Below are positions 21,901 through 34,386 of a stretch of DNA of 64,000 bases, one piece after another. A model generated the notes under the pieces. The model was given only the letters and a program-made list of their open reading frames with translations. It had not been told where the DNA came from and did no database searches. This DNA comes from Hippopus hippopus. Its lineage: Eukaryota > Mollusca > Bivalvia > Cardiida > Cardiidae. The stretch covers positions 23,625,881 through 23,689,880 of the forward strand of contig OX328096.1 of the NCBI GenBank assembly GCA_946811185.2, written 5' to 3'. Each line of letters begins with the position of its first letter. Position 1 is the first letter of the stretch. A program made the translations under genes and the position numbers.

Positions 21901-24900
21901 GAGGTTGCAGACACTCCGCTGCAGTTATTTTTAGAAATGAATTTCACTCTCTGAAAAAATTGACATAATTGTATGAAAAATATTTGAATGTTACCCGCTC
22001 AATTGGTATGGGTTCCCCTTTTGATACTTAACAAGTTCAACCAACCTGAGTTTGAAGTAAATGTGTTAATAATGACTGAATTATCAGAAAATGTCGAAGT
22101 TTTTCACCATGACAACCAGAGCACAAAATATGACGGGGCTATAACAGTATTTAACCATTTCTTGAAACCCAGCAGAGCTGAATATTACGTGTATGGATGG
22201 TGTTCAATGCAAATTTCAATAGTATTTCGGTGATATTGTGGCGGCCAGTACATTATATCAATGCTTTCCAATAGTTCTCTTTTCCATTATTTTGCACAGT
22301 TTCCTTCCCAAGCCACTGGCTGCTTTCCAACATATCATCGAAACAATGATCAGTGGTGAAACAGATATGAATCCAGTCGCAATGACTCATCAATCCTCGC
22401 AAAGAAATTGCCTAAGCTTAGTAATAGAACCAGCAACCCCACCCCTCCGTCTCAAGTCCAGTATGCCACCAGTTGCACTACAAGGGCTCAGCTGCTCAAT
22501 TGATATGGGTGCCCCTTTTGATACATAACAAATTCAACTAGCCTGAATTCAAAGTAAATATCTTAGTAATGACTGAATTATCAGGATACATTAAAGTTTT
22601 TGCACCATGAAAATGAGCATACAAATGAAAACAGGGCTATGACAATATTTCAACACTTTCTTTAAACACAGCTGAGCTGAATAGGTATCATATCACAAGC
22701 TGGTCTCAGAATTTAGTATTAGAATTGGCACACAATCCAGACTGTTAATGACCCCAAGGAAGACGGCTTTTGAAAGCATTGTTGGAAATTGAGAAAATGC
22801 AGGTAACTAGCATTTTCTCTTATTTTTATAATGTTTTCTACCTTTTCAAATACAGTTTCAACCATCTGAGCCACATTTGACTTTGTCATCTGCAAATGTT
22901 TTAGATTTTGAAAGGTCCAAAGTTTTTTACCTTGGAATAGACTAGAAAAAGATTAGTGAATACACCCACAGGTCAAATGCTAACATGCAATACACATTCC
23001 TTTGGATTCATTACAAGCATAACACAGCTTACATGTTCTACAACTCTATTTTTCAGATCTTGCCATCTTTTGGTCCCTCCTTCTTGTTTTGTGTTGAAAA
23101 CATGTGTAGACGGACTGCCTGGGGAGCCAAACTTTAATTCTGATTCATACATCTGACAAAATGGTTTCCACTGTATTATCTCATCTGTAATAAAACACTT
23201 GAGAAGTTCTCTGAAAAAGAGAGAGAAAAGGTTTTCACATTACTACACCCCTCAGTGTAACATCATCATTTTGATTTTTATAACCTTCCACAAGTCAAAA
23301 CTGGGTATAATGCAGTATCATTTATCCCTGGGTGATGTCATCGATCATAAGTCATAGAATCGCTATGCAATGTCATGGGTAAAGTCACTATGGCTAATTC
23401 TGCCTTGTATTTCCAAAACATGGGTGATCTACCTTCAACCATTTCCCACAGAACAAATTTTAGAAACACTTATATTCAAACCAACTGCAGATGACAATTC
23501 AAAATACAAATGAGCTGATGTTCTCTTACAGGATAGAAAACATTGTAAGAAAAGGACAAAATGCTTGTTACAAGTATTTACTCCTTTTCCCACAATGTTT
23601 CAATAGGCTTCTTACATAGGGTTCTTAAAACTCGAACTTGTTTGGTAAAGGGTTTAGAGCTGAAAGAATAATTTTCAATGTTTCTTATCTCACTATCACA
23701 CATAATTTAAGATAAGCATTATGTGGCATAATAATAGGATTTTGTGACACCAGTAAAAGCACTATTTTTCTCATATAGTTGTTTTAAAAAACATGGCTTG
23801 CCCATATTTCCCATTCAGTTTCAAATGTCCCAATGGATGGTCCATGATAAGACTAACATTTGCCTTCTTTTGGATTTAAGATGGGTAGTTATATTCATGC
23901 TTCTTTCACTACATTTTTTGCCCTGGACATAATCGTGTTCATGGAAATTTCCCTAAGTCTATGTATGTTTTCACTATTAAGACAAATTATGATTCATGAG
24001 ATAGAAGGTAATTTATGTGATGAATGAATCGGACATTCATTTGCCCTCTGAAATAAAATTAAACCTGTCACAACAAAATTGTTATTAAACATTCAATAGG
24101 CATGCAAAATATATCTTCAGTTTGCAATTAATATTTTTTGTTAAAGTAAATGGTAGGCATAACATATATTGTGCAATATTACCTCTGAAATTCTATAATC
24201 ATTCTGGTGTTCATGTTTTACTTTTATTTGAGCACAATAAATGGAAACTAGGCATAGTATCTAACAAGATGCATACAAATTATCATGAAAGAAACAAACA
24301 TATGAGACATGCTCTAAGAAAGAGGGGGTGTAATGCATCTCCAGAAAAGATCAAACTAGGTCAGCATGCGTAGTCCAGGCTGACATAAGCCGAAACTTTC
24401 AGCTTTTGGTAGATTTTTCTGCATGTCCAAGGACCATTCTACCTCAGGAATCAGTAGGTTGTTAGATAAAATGGATGTTATGGATCCATAATTATGTGAT
24501 GATTTGCTTTGCATCTATGTGATGCATTAAAACTCCTTTTGCCAGAGCATAGCTCATATAAGGGACATTTATGTCTATGCAAAAAAGAAACTCCAATGCA
24601 AATGTAAAAGAATAGCAAGCATTCAAAGGTTAAAAGCTTTGTGAATATTTTTTGTTCACCATGCATGCTTTCCTTAAATCATACTGGAACGACATTTTAG
24701 TAATAAATATATGCCCTATCTTCAGTGCCTCTGTTTTATTAGGAGTACATAAAATCTGACTATAGTACAAAAAAAAAGAAAATTAGGACTTATAAATTTT
24801 GGAAATTGTGCCCGTGAAATAAAAACTTACTTATATTTTGGTATATCTGCTAACAATTTGTCTTCATTCACCCTGTGGATCATGTCTGACTGCTCATTGT

Positions 24901-27900
24901 CATATGGAGACAAAATCAAATACAGCACAACATAGCGCAGAGCCTAAAATCATACATAAAAAGATGGCTTCACATTCTGTTGAAGCATTTTTTTTTTCAT
25001 TATAGCAATGCTAAAAGAGGATAAAAAATTCAGTCTATACTTATTTTCTTCACACTGATAGTAAAACAAGCCCTGAACATAGTAACTGCTGCCAGATGTT
25101 TGCATTACCAATATCCACTATCAACACAGACAGCTAACGCGGTTTGGAAACTTGAACCAACTCACCAATGGATCCTAAATGAACTGCACATTTTATCAAT
25201 CATGGTAGATAAGAACTGCTGTAATTCATTTTTATTTTAGATTATTCCCTTGCAACTAGGCCAGTAACATTACCCTCTATGATAAGTTTTGCAAAAGTGG
25301 TTTATTTACAACACCATGTTGAAAAAAAAAAAAAAAACCAAAACAAACCTAAATATCTATAGTTAACTTAACTATATTGGTAAACTAGAGATTTATAATT
25401 TATTAATATAACATCAAAAAGCAAGCAGACAATCTCTTGTTATCCAAACTCCTTTTCAATGTCAATCCTCAAAACAAACTAAAGTTTTCTGCACAATTGA
25501 GCACTTTAAGTGAAAAAAAAGAAATTATTAAACTCTTCAAAAGATGAAAAAATGTGTCAAACCTTCCAAGAAAGAAGGCATTTGAAAGCATTGTGGGAAA
25601 TGGAGTAAATGCTGGTAATCAGCATTTTCTTCTTTTCTGACAATATTTTCTACCTTAACAGAGACAACTTCGATAATTTGTACCACATCTAAGATGTTAT
25701 CTGCAAATGCCTTCAACTTGGACCAGTCTACAATTTTGTTGTCTCGTATAGAGTAAATTACCTCTTTTGCTTTTTCTGGGTTTTCCTTGATTTCTCCTGT
25801 CTCATAGACAGCTCTGTAATGTTTACAGATGGCCAAGTAGGACCCCTCATGTTCATCTAATTCTATCATCAGCTGGTAGTATTTCAATTTTAATTCCTGA
25901 AACAGACAGACAAAATGTCTTATCATCCAACAAATAATCATCCAACAACAACATACAAAAAAAATGAAAAATAATTAAGATAAGATCTGTACCCACTACT
26001 TCAAATAACTCTTTACTACACAAGCCAAAATTTTAACCACCCATAGATAGAAAGCTTTTGAAAACATTGTGGAAAAAGGAGAATATGCATTTTCTCCTTT
26101 TCCAAACACTTTGGTTCATTTCTAGTACTTTTTAATTCAACATCTACAGATGCTTTCTATTGGAAGTCTTGAATTTGTCGCTAGGTAAAGGAGTAAACAA
26201 GGCAATGATCATCATGTATGTAAAAGTTACGTATACATTTATTTGTTTTTGATAGGGATAGCTTCAATTACTAATTTAAGTAATTATGTACTCGGTCGCT
26301 CTTTCCATTGAGTACTTCAGTACTCGAAAGGATACGTCGACTATTGTCCGAATGCTTTCAAATATAAGTCATCATTCATAAGTACAGACCTTGTGTTATC
26401 AACATGTATCAGTACGCTGCATACCAAATATACAGTAAGGCAATATACGAATAATAAAACAGAAAAGGAAATGGCCAAAACACACACACACAAAAATGTT
26501 TGTATATTTAGTAAAACTGTCAAATTCAAGGTTACATTTAGCTTCAGGAATGACGAGTTCCGACTGATTGATATATTTAATTTTTAATTGTCTGTTAATC
26601 AGATGTCTGATTAACAAGTCTATCAGCGTGTAAATCTAACAAACATCAAAATGAAATGTGTAAATACAGTGACTGGTCTTAGTGTGAACAAATCTTGCAT
26701 TTGTTTGATATCAAATTGCTAATTGAAAGCATTGCAAATTAACTATCAATTATGGCGGATTTAGAGGTCATTAGACATGGAGGTTTAACACGTAATTCAT
26801 CCTTAATAATTTTTTGTCATCCTTATTGATCTCTTAAATATAAATGTAAAAGTAAATTAAATAGGGATTTATCCAAAAAAGAACCTAAAATTCTAATTCC
26901 CCCACCCCAGTACCTTATTACCAATATTGCTAACCGATAATAGGACATTTGATCGAGTACTGGATTACTAAGGTAATCATTCCCATTCCTAGTTTTTTAA
27001 TACTATACTTACGGTAGTTGCCGGATCATCAAAAAACTTAGTATTTATTTTTTTACTGATAATTTGTGTTCGGATGAAGTCTTTCTTGGCAAGACAAAGT
27101 CTCATCTGTTCTAGGATGAATTCAACTTTTTCTTTCTTCTCCATAGAACCAAATGTCTCCACCTGTAACAAAAAAAACCCTTTTTTTTTTCAATTATTCA
27201 CTGTTTAAATAGATCAACTCTTTTACCATGAAATAAGTCAGTTTTTTTTTTTTTTTTTTTTTTTTTCAAGAACTATGTGTACCATTTTTCCTTGGCTAAT
27301 TTTTGTTTCAAAAGAAATATTGGAAAGACTGTGAACATTTTCAGTAACAAGCAAAACATAAAAGTATTCAATATGATACTTTATCAGATAGATCCTCACT
27401 TGGGCAAGCAGCCAATGGCTTGGGAAGAGTATCATGTATAGTCCTGGCAAAATAACTCCAGGAAAGCACGGATGGGTACATTAGTTGCTGAAATTCAACT
27501 GAAATGATATACTGAAAAACAGCCTTATTTAACATGCAAATAAACAGATCCTCACTGTGTCAAACTTGCTTATTCCATGTTGTATATACCAAACCTTCAA
27601 CTATATCACTAAATTTCTACCTGCAGTTCCTGCAGTATATCAGCTGCCTCTGCAATTTTGCCCCCATCTTCTTTGATCTTAGCAAGTGTTCTTGTAAGTC
27701 GAGCTCTTTCTATTTCAACATATATCTGAAAGACAATGTTATACCTTTTAACTCTTTACCAGATAAAAAAATGTCAGACCTGTAAAAATTCCAAGCTTTA
27801 GCAGGGGGCAAATTTAATGTGACGCAATTGATAGAATCCTTGAATGGGTATAAAACATTGAGAGAAAAAGAGAAAATGCTGGTAACCAGCATTTTCTCCT

Positions 27901-30900
27901 TTTCTTACGAAGTTTTAAAAGCCCTCTACTTCACAGTCATTAAAACTGAGGATTGTTTGACAAAAGACTAACAATAACACTCTTTTCCAAAATATGTGTC
28001 CTCTGCAAATGCCATTACTGCTTACATTAGGTCTAGATTCAGTAAATACTTACACAAATGACAAAATGGGTAATCATTTTCAAGACCGATAATGTTTGAA
28101 TTGTGAGGAAAACCTTCAAGGAAATGAACTATGGGTTCATCTAATTTACAAAATACCCATGTAAGACTTCAAGTGAACAGAGTTGCAGTGTATGTGCATT
28201 GAAATTAATTAAAAAGATCTTTTCCCTGTAACAAGTCCAAAACAATTCAACTCAATACATAATTATGTATTATACTCATAAAATAATTTAAAAGAGCCAA
28301 TTGCTATAATTAAACAATCCCAGCAAGTACTCTGGCTTAGCTCTACTCCTTGGACTTCTTAGACTAGTAAATGAAATCAGTTTTTGAATTCATACGATTG
28401 ACCAGCCAATGCTATTCTTGTCTGAAAAAATATACAGACACCGTTCCAAGATAAAACTGTACATTTCTGTGTAGTCTGACCCTAATCTATTGTCTACAGA
28501 AGTACCAAACGTTGCCCATACCAGCAGAAGAATCAAATAAATAACCCTTTACCAGACAATCCTGAATTTAATGACCCTGAGGAAGGCTTTTGAAAAAACT
28601 TGTGAGAAAAGGAAAGAACGCTGGTAACCAGCATTTTCTCCTTTACCCATAATGTTTATACCTTATCAGAAAACTTAGCTCATTTGTATTAATTTCAAAA
28701 TTGTCATCAGCAGATATGCTCAGTTAGAGAAGCTTACGACTTGTCGTTTGGGAAAGAGATAGGTGATGAAACTTTATAACTTTAGTTTACCTTTCCTGCA
28801 GTCACTGTTCGTAATGTATCAATTAACTTCAATTTAATGTCCAGGTTTGGTGTTTTTTCTACATATGTACAAGCTTCCTGTATCATCTTGGTCACAGACT
28901 GTGGGGTTACAAAGCAGAGAAATATAAGTATGTATTACAAAGCTGTGAAACATTCAACAGTTTAACAGTTTACGTTGTCATCCTACCTCCTGTAGACAAA
29001 ATGTTTTATCTTGCAGCATACTGCTTTTATACACATGGTGTAAACATTTTGACACATTGTATGCACATGAATGCATGTATCAGAATCAAGCTGTTTACTC
29101 ATATTTTATAAAGTTGTCTGATGCAAATTTATTTCATGGGTATCAAGCTAAATCAGATACATTCTTTGGACTAAGTAAAGTGAGAAAAATAGTAAAATGA
29201 CAAAGGTAAGATCTAAATAATTTCATTATCTGTATTTAATATTATTACCGATACCTGATATAAAAAAGCCCCACCTATCACTTTTAAGTTTGCTATGAAA
29301 ACAATCCCATGTTTTAATAACCATAAAGAAAAAGACCTTTGAAAACATTGTAGAAAATGGGGAAAATGCTGGTACTCAGCAACTTCTCCTTTTCTCACAA
29401 TGTTTTCTAACCATCCAAACCAAAAATAATTTCAAAGTTTGTCATCTGTGATACTTTCAACTTGGGCAAGTCTAAAATTTGGTTGTGTGGTAATAAGTTA
29501 AGGCAGTGTGTTTGTAATGAGAAATCCTAGTTCAATCCCTGCTTGAGCTTTGGCATTGATAAGACTGAGAAGAGTCCTGTGTGTAGGACTTGTGACGTGG
29601 AGGCCACAAGTGGGAGTGTCCTTAGGCGTAACACTGGTGAAACCCAGGACATACATGAATATGTTATGTTACCATTATAATTATACAACTGAAATAATGT
29701 TGATAGCAGCATAAAACACAATTCAGTCAATCAATCATGATTTGACTGACACAGAGCAGCATAAATCCTCATCCAAACAACATTCACCATCATACAGCAC
29801 CTTTCAACATATAAAAAAAATCTTACCTGTTTTATCTGTCCTCTCTTTTTAGTAAGAAGGATAATGTTTTCATTCAAGGCATCCCAGCTTTTTGTCTCGA
29901 AACACAGTCGAACAACAGTCTCCAGTACTCTACCCAAGGAGTGTGTATCAGAGGCCTAAAAATGAGTAAGTTGGTTTGCAGTTGACAACTTTGAAAACAT
30001 ACCTCTTAATATTGCCAAATAAAGGTAATTTAGGGTCAACATTTTTAAAAACAATTTGGAAAGCAGTTATATGATAAAAAAAAAAAAGGTTTTAGTAGAT
30101 AGTGTTCTGTTAATCCTTTAACCCTTTACTACACAATCGCAACTTTTAACGACCTTGAGAAAGAAACCTTTTGAAAACATTGTGGAAATAGGAGAAAATG
30201 CTGGTAACCAGCATTTTCTCCTTTTCCCATGCTGTTTTCTATCCTTCCCAATACAAATTTCAAATTTTCAGTCACTTTTATTATGTCGTCTGCAAATGCT
30301 TTCAATTTGGACCATTCTAAAATTTTATTGTATGGTAAAGAGTTAAGCTCCTTTCATGGCTATGGTTGCCTACGCAGCTAGTTTAGAATTAAAATAAATC
30401 AAGATTAGACTGTCCACTTTGCTGAAACACTATGGACAAAAGCAACTTCGAAATTTCATTTATCTGGGTCCTATTTCTAGACTGGAACTGTCTGTTGGAT
30501 TCCTCACTGTAGGGGTTGAGATAACTGGATGTGTAACCAGGGTTCCCTCCGGCTATTTTTTTTCTTGCGCCATCACTTTCACCAAATGAGAAAAGTTTGC
30601 ACCAGATTGAAATAATTGGAGCCATTTGGTGCAGATTTTAAAATGAAAGTACAGGGGGTTCAGCATAATCAAGAATTGATCAATAAATTATCATCTCATG
30701 GTTGTGTCAGGACTCAGGAGCAATAAAATAAACAAGAAAAGATTTGTTTTTTATCAGATTTAATTACTCATATCTGTTTATTGCATGAATATAGTTCAAA
30801 AATCATTTTTGTTCCCAACAAAAATTCAACATCTATTAAGTTCAAGTAGATTTATCACCAGTGTCTGTAAAAGCACTGTGACTAAAGTAGAAATAGGTCA

Positions 30901-33619
30901 TTGAGAGCAATTTCTCCTTTTGTAACATAGTTCTAAAAATAGGCCTTTTGGAAACAGAGAGAAGTTTAAATGGTACAAACCAAACAACAACAAAGTCCAT
31001 TATGCGAAAACATTGCTTCAAAAGTAGAAATTGTTCATTTAGAGCAATTTATCTGTAACAGCGTTTTCAAGAGGGGACCATTTACATTTTGAAACATACA
31101 TAAGTTAAAATGTTAAAAACCAAACAAGTTTTCCGAAAGGTAGGCGATTAATGGAGGGAAACGAGAAAGAATATTCTGAGGCGGCAATAACATTACCGGC
31201 TGGGATTTAGTCAGAGCCGACTGTGACACGGTCGCCATTTTGGAAACCCGCTGTATTTATACAGAATTTATCGATGTTAACTGTGATCCTGATTCATTTT
31301 GACATTAAATAACATTCACAACACTGGTCTTCGATGCTTTCACTTTTTTGAAAAAGTTTTCCAAAGTTACTCGACAAATTTTGTGTAGTCAGAAGTTCAA
31401 ATGTTATCGGAATCATATGTATATTCGGATAGTCAGAGGTAAATGACATCAATATGTGAGGTAATTTGGATAACGTTGATGCCGTAGTTTATTCCAGCTC
31501 ATGTTTTGTTTTTTTATTCAACTTTAATCGATGGATTGACTGTGGTGCATCCATGCACTGGAGTGAAGGGGGACCAGTATCAAAATGTTTGGCACTCCTA
31601 TATGAAAAATATCAGCGCCAGTTCTTTTTGCCAATCGGCGTTTTCTTGCGCCTCATTTAAAAATCTATCGCAAATGGCGCCAAATGCAAGCCCAGCTGGA
31701 ACCCTGGTAACATAGGTTACGATATGTACAGTATTTTCTTAAGTTTCATTAGGGGGTATATATTTACAAGGGTGAAAAGAAAAATGACTAACTGTTCTAG
31801 TTTGCTTCTCTAGAGATAGTAGAACATCAAGTGCTTCTGTAAGCTTTCCTTGCTGAAAGTAAAATCAATATCCAAATGTTAACAGTTACAGCCCCACTAG
31901 CCTGAATCTTCGATATATGTATAAGATGGATAAATGCCTGTTTATTCAAAAGGTCAATTGTAACAGTAACTTAAAACAAAGATTCATTGAAATGTTTGCC
32001 ATTTCATAAGAATTTTGGTCTAAGAGGCAAATTGGTGAAATTTAGAGCCTGGGGTGTAAAATTTTTTCTTTGTCTACTTGTCCTGTAGGACGAGTGGGTA
32101 GAAAAAGTTATTCGTCCTTATGACACTATCACTTGTCCCAACTTGTGGACTTGAATGACCATTTCTACTGCATATACTATGGTGGTGTCGATATAAACAA
32201 AGTAGACGGTGTTTAATACTTATTTTTTTCCGGTGGCTTGACTGGTAAACCTATCCCGATCTAACAATATAGGAATTGTAGCATAGATCGTACAGGTATA
32301 CTAGTCTAACCGACGCCGTGAACAGAAAACCCCACTCGTCACAACTCGGCCGATTCCGTACCTACATCTAACTACATCACCCGAGGTATGCAGAATGCAG
32401 AAAACCCGTCAAGCACTTTACAGATGCGCATGCGTAATAAACATGAACATCCTGTATCGTGATCGAAGAGATGCTCTGGAATTTCAGTTTTACTTTCGTT
32501 TTGTGTTCGCCGTGAGATAACCTGTTAATTTAAATTTTACATGACAAATTTAGAATTCAATAGTTTTAAAATGTACTCGTCCGACAGGACGAGCTTGGCA
32601 TTTTTTCTACTTGCCCAAAGCCAAATGTTACTCGTCAATACGAGTGCACGAGTGGAATTTTACACCCCTGTAGAGCCCTGTAAAGGTGGTGACATAGTTA
32701 AAACAAAGCAATGCCTAAATATAATACAGATGGCCATGTTACTTCTTTACTGGTCACCTCTGGGTACAGAGACAATAGATAAAAATAAAACAGAGATTTT
32801 GTGCACATGTTCAACTCTAGTATTTTCGCAAACTGACAACAAATGTAAAATTTGAACATAACTGCTATTCACATATTCAACAACTCTTTCGTTTCAAATA
32901 CAATTATTTTTAACTGAAATGCTTAACATAGGAAGAAAATAATTTAATTCATATGTCACTCAACATGGTTACTCTCCCCAAAATATACACAGAATGTCCT
33001 CCAAACTAATTTTTTTTTTCCGAGATTTACATGTTTTAAACAACTTCTACAACCGCTTAAGTTAATTAACCTTTTATAATTTGTCCTTTTTCCGTGTGTG
33101 TCACTTATATATTTGCATTTAGCTGCAATACAGATTAAATCAACGAAACAGAAAGTCAGTACAGTGCTGTTGCTTTGCTACTGGACAATTCACAATGGAC
33201 TTAAGGGTGCAGTGCACAATAAATGTCCAAATATGAAAAGAGGCATCGAACCAGCTAATTATTGAGGCTATTCATAAAAATTACTGAAAATCTTACTTAA
33301 GAAGTACCGGTATTATTACTCTGATTCTACAAGTCTGATATCTGACAGGCCATTCTAGAACATCATTTTAGACACTAAATTGAAATTACAATGGTAACTA
33401 TACTTCTTTCTCCACCCACTTGTTTACCATGGAATGACATGACAAATCATTTGAAGTGGTGGACTGAAATAGGCAAAACACAAAGCATAAGGCATTAACA
33501 CTTGGTAACAGAGTTTAAAGTACCTTTGAAAGCTTTTCACACTTTGGAATTTTTTCGTCCACGGTTGAACTGTAATCAATTTCCATTTTTTGAACACGAT
33601 CTTCGCCGGTATCCGCCAT
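18928..33619 (-). CDS. PSMD12: PSMD12 (Rpn5), 26S proteasome lid subunit, complete
   Basis: Non-ATPase subunit 12 (Rpn5) of the 19S regulatory particle lid, a PCI-domain scaffold that helps assemble the lid and hold the deubiquitinase module. Eleven exons on the minus strand: 33619-33524, 31852-31793, 29955-29827, 28898-28791, 27725-27621, 27162-27013, 25896-25762, 24943-24831, 23210-23033, 21773-21696 and 19137-18928. They join to 1362 bases, 453 aa plus stop (human 456). Hallmarks are [82 protein letters not shown] and [20 protein letters not shown]. The C-terminal third is the PCI domain. The start [17 protein letters not shown] matches the family's KMEVDYS context. All splice sites are GT/AG. 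The exon 7 donor GTAATT runs into a MITE end. Introns hold MITEs, hAT-like elements and SINEs. Confidence 0.99.
19945..19985 (-). mobile_element. tRNA-like SINE head fragment
   Basis: The complement reads GTGGGTTCGATCCTCAGTGG, a B-box motif, with no body recognised. Confidence 0.45.
20290..20470 (-). mobile_element. tRNA-derived SINE
   Basis: On the minus strand GGTTTGGTAGTTGAGTGTAG is A-box-like and TTCTGAGTTTGATCCTCACT is B-box-like. A body with CTCCCTCGAAAGACC follows. Related tail at 8222-8350. Confidence 0.65.
20478..20628 (-). mobile_element. TTAA-MITE, partial
   Basis: GACAGAACAGAAAACATTGT, a near-perfect hairpin, and GGGTTGCGTGATAAAGGGAT. The outer half is missing. PSMD12 intron 10. 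Confidence 0.8.
21990..22183 (+). repeat. 190 bp direct repeat, copy 1
   Basis: CGCTCAATTGGTATGGGTTC to CAGCAGAGCTGAAT. It repeats at 22489-22683 on the other side of a SINE. PSMD12 intron 9. Confidence 0.7.
22195..22485 (-). mobile_element. SINE (AATC-tail family)
   Basis: Complementary in layout to the copy at 47500-47795: TGGTGTTCAATGC near the tail, GATATTGTGGCGGCCAGTAC, CAAGCCACTGGCTGCTTTCC and TCCTCGCAAAGAAATTG. The head is decayed. Confidence 0.75.
22489..22683 (+). repeat. 190 bp direct repeat, copy 2
   Basis: TGCTCAATTGATATGGGTGC to CACAGCTGAGCTGAAT; diverged from copy 1. Confidence 0.7.
22722..22935 (+). mobile_element. TTAA-MITE, ends eroded
   Basis: TTGGCACACAATCCAGAC to GGTCCAAAGTTTTTTACC, hairpin decayed on one arm. 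PSMD12 intron 9. Confidence 0.8.
23435..23656 (-). mobile_element. TTAA-MITE, full length
   Basis: TCAACCATTTCCCACAGAAC to GTTTGGTAAAGGGTTTAG. PSMD12 intron 8. Confidence 0.85.
24299..24560. mobile_element. GCATTAA element
   Basis: ATATGAGACATGCTCTAAGA to CAGAGCATAGCTCATATAAG, with partial palindrome GTCAGCATGCGTAGTCCAGG. PSMD12 intron 8. Confidence 0.8.
25527..25757 (+). mobile_element. TTAA-MITE abutting the PSMD12 exon 7 splice donor
   Basis: Left part TTAAACTCTTCAAAAGATG, hairpin AAATGCTGGTAATCAGCATT, right end GTCTCGTATAGAGTAAA. The right TTAA-equivalent (TAAA) covers intron positions +5 to +8 of the exon 7 donor on the minus strand. Confidence 0.88.
26006..26196 (+). mobile_element. 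TTAA-MITE, loop deleted
   Basis: TAACTCTTTACTACACAAGC to CGCTAGGTAAAGGAGTAAAC. GGAGAATATGCATTTTCTCC lacks the loop. PSMD12 intron 6. Confidence 0.82.
27242..27266 (+). repeat. Poly(T) tract
   Basis: 25 consecutive T on the plus strand in PSMD12 intron 5. Confidence 0.95.
27385..27505 (+). mobile_element. SINE fragment (AATC-tail family)
   Basis: GGGCAAGCAGCCAATGGCTT, AGTCCTGGCAAAATAACTCC, GGAAAGCACGGATGGGTAC and CAACTGAAATGATATACTG align with the 3' part of 47500-47795. Confidence 0.6.
27749..27971 (-). mobile_element. TTAA-MITE just upstream of PSMD12 exon 5
   Basis: TTTTAACTCTTTACCAGATA to GTTTGACAAAAGACTAAC. On the gene strand it ends 24 bp before the exon, so it spans the likely branch point. 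Confidence 0.85.
28543..28762 (+). mobile_element. TTAA-MITE near the PSMD12 exon 4 donor
   Basis: ATAACCCTTTACCAGACAAT to CGTTTGGGAAAGAGAT. It ends about 29 bp inside intron 4. Confidence 0.85.
29290..29501 (+). mobile_element. TTAA-MITE, left end lost
   Basis: AAACAATCCCATGTTTTAAT to GTTGTGTGGTAATAAGTTAA. PSMD12 intron 3. Confidence 0.82.
29505..29740 (+). mobile_element. SINE with B box and AATC tail
   Basis: CCTAGTTCAATCCCTGCTTG is B-box-like. The tail CAACTGAAATAATGTTGATA and CAGTCAATCAATCATG is shared with 47500-47795, but the middle differs. PSMD12 intron 3. Confidence 0.65.
30119..30345 (+). mobile_element. TTAA-MITE, full length
   Basis: TTAACCCTTTACTACACAAT to TATGGTAAAGAGTTAA. 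The hairpin is nearly perfect. PSMD12 intron 2. Confidence 0.92.
30538..31706. mobile_element. hAT-like element, 5 bp target duplication
   Basis: CAGGGTTCCCTCCGGC at the left and GCTGGAACCCTG at the right, each flanked by GTAAC. TTTCTTGCGCC appears near both ends (30568 and 31640 regions). No transposase is recognised in 1.17 kb. PSMD12 intron 2. Confidence 0.78.
32049..32670. mobile_element. hAT-like element, 6 bp target duplication
   Basis: CTGGGGTGTAAAATTTTTTC and GGAATTTTACACCCCTG are inverted ends, flanked by TAGAGC on both sides. CCTGTAGGACGAGTGG and CGTCCGACAGGACGAGC form subterminal inverted blocks. PSMD12 intron 1. Confidence 0.85.
33009..33240 (-). repeat. Unknown repeat, copy 2 of an inverted pair
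   Basis: The complement runs TTCATATTTGGACATTTATT to ACATGTAAATCTCGGAAAAA and matches 5085-5320. PSMD12 intron 1. Confidence 0.7.
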
Positions 33620-34386
33620 GATTAATGTTGGGTTTGGACCAATCCACCGGAGTCGCCATCGACCTCTTCAAAATGGTACCAGTTAATTAATGCCAACATG
33701 CACATTTTAAAAGTCTAGAGTGCAACATCGTTAAAATCACATGTATCGTTATAAACAATAAAAGCTATGGATGGATGGATGGGTGTTTGGTTGGATGGAT
33801 GGATGGATGGATGGATGGATGGAGAGTGGTGGATGGATGGATGGATGGATGAATGGATAGTGGTGGGTTGGTGGATGGATAGATGGATGGATGGATGGAT
33901 GGATGGGGATGGTTGGATGGATGGGTGGATGGATGGATGGATGGATGGATGGATGGATGGATGGATGGATGGCTTGGGATTGTGGGCAAATGAGTAATGG
34001 AGAAGAGGATGGACTGATAAATACATGAAGCAAAATTTTACACATCTAACATGCATTTAGATTTGAATGTGGAAAAGGAAGGACAGATTATTGAATATAT
34101 CTAACGAAATTAATATTTGATTTTGATCTACATAAATAAGCCTTCTGTTCCTAATATTATTCTTTGACTTGATTTTTATTTTCATATATTTTTACATTTT
34201 TTTACGGATTAAATACGGATATCTACTTTGGACGATGATGCCTGTAAGATTTCGGGTTTAGTAAATTTTTTTGTTATTGATGTAAGCTGCATAAACTCTC
34301 AACTCTAGACACTGAATCACTTGATTAATTTACACAACATTTCCCTGACTGTCACATTTTTAAACAGGTTTTCCGACGAGAAAGAA
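33620..34386. promoter_or_regulatory. Divergent promoter region of PSMD12 and HGS
   Basis: 767 bp between opposite start codons. A TGGA microsatellite fills 33764-33972. The PSMD12 start context is ATGGCGGATAC, close to a YY1 site. AACAGGTTTTCC at 34364-34375 could be an acceptor for the first coding HGS exon, so a non-coding HGS exon may lie further left. No TATA box is obvious. Confidence 0.6.
33764..33972 (+). repeat. TGGA tetranucleotide microsatellite
   Basis: About 200 bp of TGGA units with short interruptions (GAGTGG, GTGGGTTGG). Open frames across it are repeat artefacts. Confidence 0.97.

Noticed and set aside
21988..22528. Adjacent plus-strand open frames
   Set aside because: They run through a direct repeat and a minus-strand SINE; no protein family fits.
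25537..25941. 134-residue minus-strand open frame
   Set aside because: It is PSMD12 exon 7 read through its donor into a TTAA-MITE; the exon ends at 25762.
33715..34056. Overlapping long open frames of PSIH/MDGW repeats
   Set aside because: They are translations of the TGGA microsatellite in several frames.
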